From: an uncultured Nitrospinaceae bacterium
GTDB lineage: Bacteria > Nitrospinota > Nitrospinia > Nitrospinales > VA-1
Reading direction: 5' to 3'
Assembly: GCA_905182935.1 (NCBI GenBank)
Contig: CAJJDL010000083.1
Coordinates: forward strand, 1 to 11,874
DNA: 11,874 nucleotides
Every line of letters starts with the position of its first letter. Within the stretch, counting starts at the first letter, position 1. Positions 8,812 through 11,874 of the stretch are shown in pieces. The notes under the pieces were generated by a model. That model did no database searches and was not told where the DNA came from. It saw nothing but the letters and a program-made list of their open reading frames with translations. The translations under genes and the position numbers were made by a program.

Positions 8812-8818
8812 CTCCTCT
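8812..8818 (-). promoter_or_regulatory. Ribosome binding site deciding the rpsL start
   Basis: AGAGGAG on the minus strand. It is 8 nt from the TTG at 8803 and 2 nt from the TTG at 8809; normal spacing is about 5-10 nt, so it selects the downstream TTG. Confidence 0.8.
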
Positions 8819-8821
8819 AAA

Positions 8822-8846
8822 GACAACCTATTGATTTTAAGGTGTC
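8822..8846 (-). promoter_or_regulatory. Second leader hairpin next to the rpsL ribosome binding site
   Basis: GACACCT (8846-8840) can pair with AGGTTGTC (8829-8822) with one bulged U, closing a ten-base AU-rich loop. The structure ends three bases before the AGAGGAG site of rpsL, so it could affect ribosome access. It is short and may be chance; no known ribosomal-protein leader motif was recognised in it. Confidence 0.3.
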
Positions 8847-8852
8847 CACAGG

Positions 8853-8881
8853 AAAAAAACCCCAATCTTTATAGAATGGAA
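8853..8881 (-). terminator. Hairpin plus U-tract: candidate attenuator or weak terminator
   Basis: On the minus strand TTCCATTCT (8881-8873) pairs with AGATTGGGG (8868-8860) around a four-base ATAA loop. The stem includes one U-U mismatch and two terminal U-G pairs. Seven U follow at once (complement of 8853-8859). The shape is that of an intrinsic terminator, but the stem is weak. Because it lies about 25 nt downstream of the predicted promoter start, it would act as an attenuator in the rpsL leader. It could equally be a leaky terminator for transcripts coming from rpoC. Confidence 0.45.
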
Positions 8882-8912
8882 TGTTATTTAAATTAGATGT
8901 GAAAAGGTGGTA

Positions 8913-8940
8913 ATTCTACCATTGATTTAGACGGAGTCAA
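8913..8940 (-). promoter_or_regulatory. Probable sigma70-type promoter for the str operon
   Basis: Reading on the minus strand, TTGACT (complement of 8935-8940) is followed after 16 bases by TAGAAT (complement of 8913-8918). Each hexamer differs from consensus at one position. A TGG triplet immediately precedes the -10, giving the extended -10 form TGnTAnnnT. The expected transcription start is around 8906, about 100 nt before the rpsL start. The position, just after the rpoC stop and pointing into rpsL, suits a str-operon promoter. Upstream read-through from rpoBC is also possible. Prediction from sequence only. Confidence 0.7.
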
Positions 8941-8968
8941 GGTAATAATACAATTGAAAAAATTTACC

Positions 8969-11874
8969 TTATTCTACCGCGAGCGGGACCTCTTCCGACT
9001 CCAGTTCCTTCTCTTCTTCTATTTTTTCAGGCTCTTCTATTTTAATGCCAGCATAAGATCGGCAACCAGTTCCCGCTGGGATCAATTTACCCATAATTAC
9101 GTTTTCCTTCAATCCGACCAAATTATCTTGCTTACCACTAACACTAACCTCAGTTAAGACTCGAGTCGTCTCTTGGAACGATGCTGCCGAAATAAAGCTT
9201 TCCGTGCTTAGAGATGATTTTGTTATACCAAGTAAAACAGGCACCCCTTTGGCTGGCTTTTTTTTATCTTTAATCACCTTTTGATTTACATCGTAAAATA
9301 TTTTTTTAGTCACCTGTTCCCCCAGTAAAAAATGGGTATCACCCGGATCCTCAATAATTAAGTGCCTTAACATTTGGCGCACTATAACTTCTATATGCTT
9401 ATCATTAATCGTGACGCCCTGTAGACGATAAACCTCCTGCACCTCGTTAACGAGGTAATATTGCAACTGATTCTCGCCGAGCACTCTGAGAATGTCATGT
9501 GGATTACTGGCACCATCCATCAACGCCTCCCCAGGAACAACCTCATCACCCTCATGAACATTTATATGTTTTCCACGCGGAATGAGATACTCGCATTCTT
9601 CCCCTGAGTCGCTCACGACAAATACCTGTCTCATTCCCTTAACAAATCCACCAAATTTAACCTTGCCAGTAATCTCCGATATTGTCGCTTGTTCATGAGG
9701 CTTTCGTGCTTCAAAAAGCTCTGCTACACGCGGAAGACCACCGGTAATATCTTTTGTCTTAGCGCTTTCCCTTGGTATTTTAACCAGCAGATCTCCTGCA
9801 TTAAGCGCATCGCCCTCAACAACACCTATATGCGCGCCTGCCGGCAACAGATAACGCCGTACGGTTTCCCCCTTTTCATCCTTAATAGAAACTCTTGGTT
9901 GTTTTTTTTCATCTCGATTACTGATAATAACTTTCGTAGATAAACCCGTTATCTCATCAAAATCTTCCTTCATTGTCACACCCTCAACCACATCTCCAAA
10001 TGCAACGGTTCCAGCAACCTCAGTTAGAATAGAGTTTGTATATGGATCCCATTCAACAAGTGTTTGCCCCGGCTGAACCTCTTGGCCGTCAGTCACCTTT
10101 AGATGCGCAGCATAAACCACAGCATATGTTTCTTTTTCACGACCTGCCTCGTCCATGACCGCGATCTTACCATTACGGTTCATTACAATTATTTCACCGC
10201 GCTTATTTTTAATAGTACGTAACCCAGCATATTTTACAATGCCCCCTTTTTTTACCTTAAGCGTCGTTTGTTCGACCACTCGACTCGCAGTTCCACCAAT
10301 ATGAAAAGTACGCATTGTCAACTGCGTCCCTGGTTCGCCGATAGACTGAGCGGCAATAACTCCGATCGGCTCCCCAATATCAACCCAACCCAAAGTTGAC
10401 ATGTTGCGCCCATAACACTTAACACACAGCCCCTGCTTTGACTCGCATGTTAAATTAGATCTTATTTTAATAGTTTCAATCCCCGTATTCTCAATCGCAG
10501 ATACATTTCCCTCTAAAATCATTTCATTCGACTTAACCAGGGTATCTCCATTAAAAGGGTCTACGACATCCTCTAGGGCCACGCGGCCAAGGATACGCTC
10601 TCCTAATGGCTGTATTATTTCTCCAGCATCTACCAGAGAAGTGACCTCCACCCCTCTCAGCGTTCCACAATCTTCCTCTTGAATAATTATATCTTGAGCC
10701 ACATCTACAAGGCGTCGAGTAAGATAACCCGAATTAGCTGTTTTAAGCGCTGTGTCTGCAAGACCCTTCCGCGCACCGTGAGTTGAAATAAAATACTGGA
10801 GAACCGACAAACCCTCTCGAAAATTTGCAGTAATAGGAGTTTCTATAATTTCTCCAGATGGCTTAGCCATCAATCCTCGCATCCCTGCCAACTGCCTAAG
10901 CTGTTGAACACTTCCACGAGCGCCCGAATCAGCCATAATAAATATAGAATTAAAATCTCCCTTTTGTTGCCCATCCACAATTTGACGATCTTCCTCGGCA
11001 AGAGCATCAAACATCTCCTCCGATACTCGCTCGGTAACATGCGCCCAAATATCTATCACCTTATTGTAACGCTCACCATTAGTAATAAGCCCGTCTCGGT
11101 ATTGTTTATAAACCTTATGCACCTCTTCATGCGTTTTATCAACCATCGGCACCTTATTTTTAGGAATGCGCATGTGATCAATTGAAACAGTGAGCCCAGC
11201 CTCTGTAGCATATTTAAAACCAAGAGATTTAACTGCGTCTAAAAGAAAAACTGTTTCCTCGCTGCCCGCTTCTAAAAAAGACTTGCCAATCAATTCTGAA
11301 AGTGCCTTTTTATCCATTTGTCGATTTACCAAAGAAAAATCCAGTCCATCAGGCAATACTTCTCCCATAATAGTACGACCTGTTGTTGTTTGTACAAGCT
11401 CCCCCTTAACCCGAACTATAATTTGGGCCTGTAAATCCAATTCATCCGCATCATATGCAGAGATAACTTCTTTAGCACATGAAAATATCTTCCCTTCCCC
11501 CTTCACATCGCCACGAACCTTAGTCATGTAATAACATCCCAGCACGATATCTTGAGACGGTACTGCTATTGGCTTTGCATTAGAAGGTGATAGAATATTA
11601 TTTGTCGACAACATAAGAGTCTTAGCTTCAACTCGTGCCTCCATCGAAAGCGGCACATGAACAGCCATTTGATCACCATCAAAGTCTGCATTAAAAGCAG
11701 TACACACTAATGGATGAACCTGAATAGCTTTCCCTTCTATAAGAACTGGTTCAAATGCCTGAAATCCCAAACGATGCAGCGTAGGCGCTCGGTTCAAAAA
11801 AATCGGATGCCCTTTAACCACCTCTTCAAGAACTTCCCACACCTCCAAACGCTCCTGTTCTACCATTTTTTTTG
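8969..11874 (-). CDS. rpoC: RNA polymerase subunit beta' (5' partial)
   Basis: Catalytic largest subunit of RNA polymerase. The gene runs off the right edge: an open frame continues upstream of the first internal ATG at 11866, so about the first 400 codons are missing. The visible part aligns from E. coli residue 400 ([10 protein letters not shown]) to the end. Numbering from that Met, [10 protein letters not shown] (59-68) holds the three Mg-binding aspartates at 61, 63 and 65. The bridge helix is near 359-392. The second zinc site is Cys400, 474, 481 and 484, and the trigger loop starts at [19 protein letters not shown] (507-525). About 175 residues (roughly 530-705) of SI3-type insertion interrupt the trigger loop before [15 protein letters not shown]. 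The conserved end [17 protein letters not shown] (918-934) is followed by an acidic tail. Its TAA stop is 165 nt before the rpsL start; rpoB presumably lies upstream. Confidence 0.98.
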   Translation of the reverse strand, partial: KKMVEQERLEVWEVLEEVVKGHPIFLNRAPTLHRLGFQAFEPVLIEGKAIQVHPLVCTAFNADFDGDQMAVHVPLSMEARVEAKTLMLSTNNILSPSNAKPIAVPSQDIVLGCYYMTKVRGDVKGEGKIFSCAKEVISAYDADELDLQAQIIVRVKGELVQTTTGRTIMGEVLPDGLDFSLVNRQMDKKALSELIGKSFLEAGSEETVFLLDAVKSLGFKYATEAGLTVSIDHMRIPKNKVPMVDKTHEEVHKVYKQYRDGLITNGERYNKVIDIWAHVTERVSEEMFDALAEEDRQIVDGQQKGDFNSIFIMADSGARGSVQQLRQLAGMRGLMAKPSGEIIETPITANFREGLSVLQYFISTHGARKGLADTALKTANSGYLTRRLVDVAQDIIIQEEDCGTLRGVEVTSLVDAGEIIQPLGERILGRVALEDVVDPFNGDTLVKSNEMILEGNVSAIENTGIETIKIRSNLTCESKQGLCVKCYGRNMSTLGWVDIGEPIGVIAAQSIGEPGTQLTMRTFHIGGTASRVVEQTTLKVKKGGIVKYAGLRTIKNKRGEIIVMNRNGKIAVMDEAGREKETYAVVYAAHLKVTDGQEVQPGQTLVEWDPYTNSILTEVAGTVAFGDVVEGVTMKEDFDEITGLSTKVIISNRDEKKQPRVSIKDEKGETVRRYLLPAGAHIGVVEGDALNAGDLLVKIPRESAKTKDITGGLPRVAELFEARKPHEQATISEITGKVKFGGFVKGMRQVFVVSDSGEECEYLIPRGKHINVHEGDEVVPGEALMDGASNPHDILRVLGENQLQYYLVNEVQEVYRLQGVTINDKHIEVIVRQMLRHLIIEDPGDTHFLLGEQVTKKIFYDVNQKVIKDKKKPAKGVPVLLGITKSSLSTESFISAASFQETTRVLTEVSVSGKQDNLVGLKENVIMGKLIPAGTGCRSYAGIKIEEPEKIEEEKELESEEVPLAVE

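Noticed and set aside
8817..8849. Ten-codon GTG-to-TAG frame in the rpsL leader, ending on the rpsL ribosome binding site
   Set aside because: It has no proper ribosome binding site, no run of regulatory codons and a GTG start; most likely chance. It would only matter if ribosome profiling showed occupancy.
8922..8956. TTGATT and TAATAA-like boxes on the plus strand in the rpoC-rpsL spacer, suggesting a divergent promoter
   Set aside because: Spacing is poor and no plus-strand gene follows; it would transcribe antisense into rpoC. AT-rich spacers give such matches by chance.
8941..8968. GGTAA...TTACC inverted repeat directly after the rpoC stop as an rpoC terminator
   Set aside because: Only five pairs enclose an 18-base AU-rich loop and no U-tract follows, so it is unlikely to terminate transcription.
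1..11874. A novel defence, mobile or biosynthetic system hidden in the window
   Set aside because: Every base outside short spacers belongs to a well-known, intact translation or transcription gene on one strand; there is no foreign-looking segment, repeat array or unexplained frame.

Overview
The window is a complete-looking stretch of the bacterial str and S10 ribosomal-protein clusters, read entirely from the minus strand. In transcription order (right to left) it holds rpoC (5' end cut off by the window), rpsL, rpsG, fusA, tuf, rpsJ, rplC, rplD, rplW, rplB, rpsS, rplV, rpsC and rplP. The rplP stop codon occupies the first three bases. All fourteen reading frames are intact, of normal family length, and carry their family motifs. 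I found no mobile element, tRNA, rRNA, CRISPR array or unexplained gene.

Organism: a bacterium with an AT-rich genome (GC around 40 % by eye, not computed). The beta' trigger loop carries a long insertion of the SI3 type (about 175 residues). This insertion is typical of Proteobacteria and other Gram-negative-type phyla and is absent from Firmicutes and Actinobacteria. EF-Tu has an NKCD box, and a stretch reading [12 protein letters not shown] that resembles Bacteroidota-like EF-Tu. However, clear Shine-Dalgarno (SD) sequences before many genes, and tuf lying between fusA and rpsJ, argue against Bacteroidota. I cannot name the phylum; a little-sampled Gram-negative lineage is plausible.

Layout: rpoC ends at 8969. 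The only sizeable non-coding stretch (8804-8968, 165 nt) follows it. It contains a good extended -10 promoter reading into rpsL, then a hairpin followed by seven U that looks like an attenuator or weak terminator, a second hairpin, and a strong SD for rpsL. From rpsL onward the genes are packed tightly. rpsL/rpsG abut with no gap, tuf/rpsJ and rplW/rplB overlap by one base (TAATG), rplD/rplW overlap by four (TTGA), and the other gaps are 10-75 nt. No other stretch above 75 nt lacks a gene.

Together the genes supply the catalytic subunit of RNA polymerase, the two GTPase elongation factors, and small- and large-subunit ribosomal proteins, so the block is a core growth-rate-controlled operon. 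The abutting and overlapping junctions leave no room for the classical S7 target between rpsL and rpsG or for the L4-responsive S10 leader before rpsJ. Regulation must therefore act mainly at the rpoC-rpsL leader or by another route. Points worth a second look are start codons (two TTG, one GTG), the leader structure, and small departures in individual ribosomal proteins. I see no evidence for a novel biological system here.
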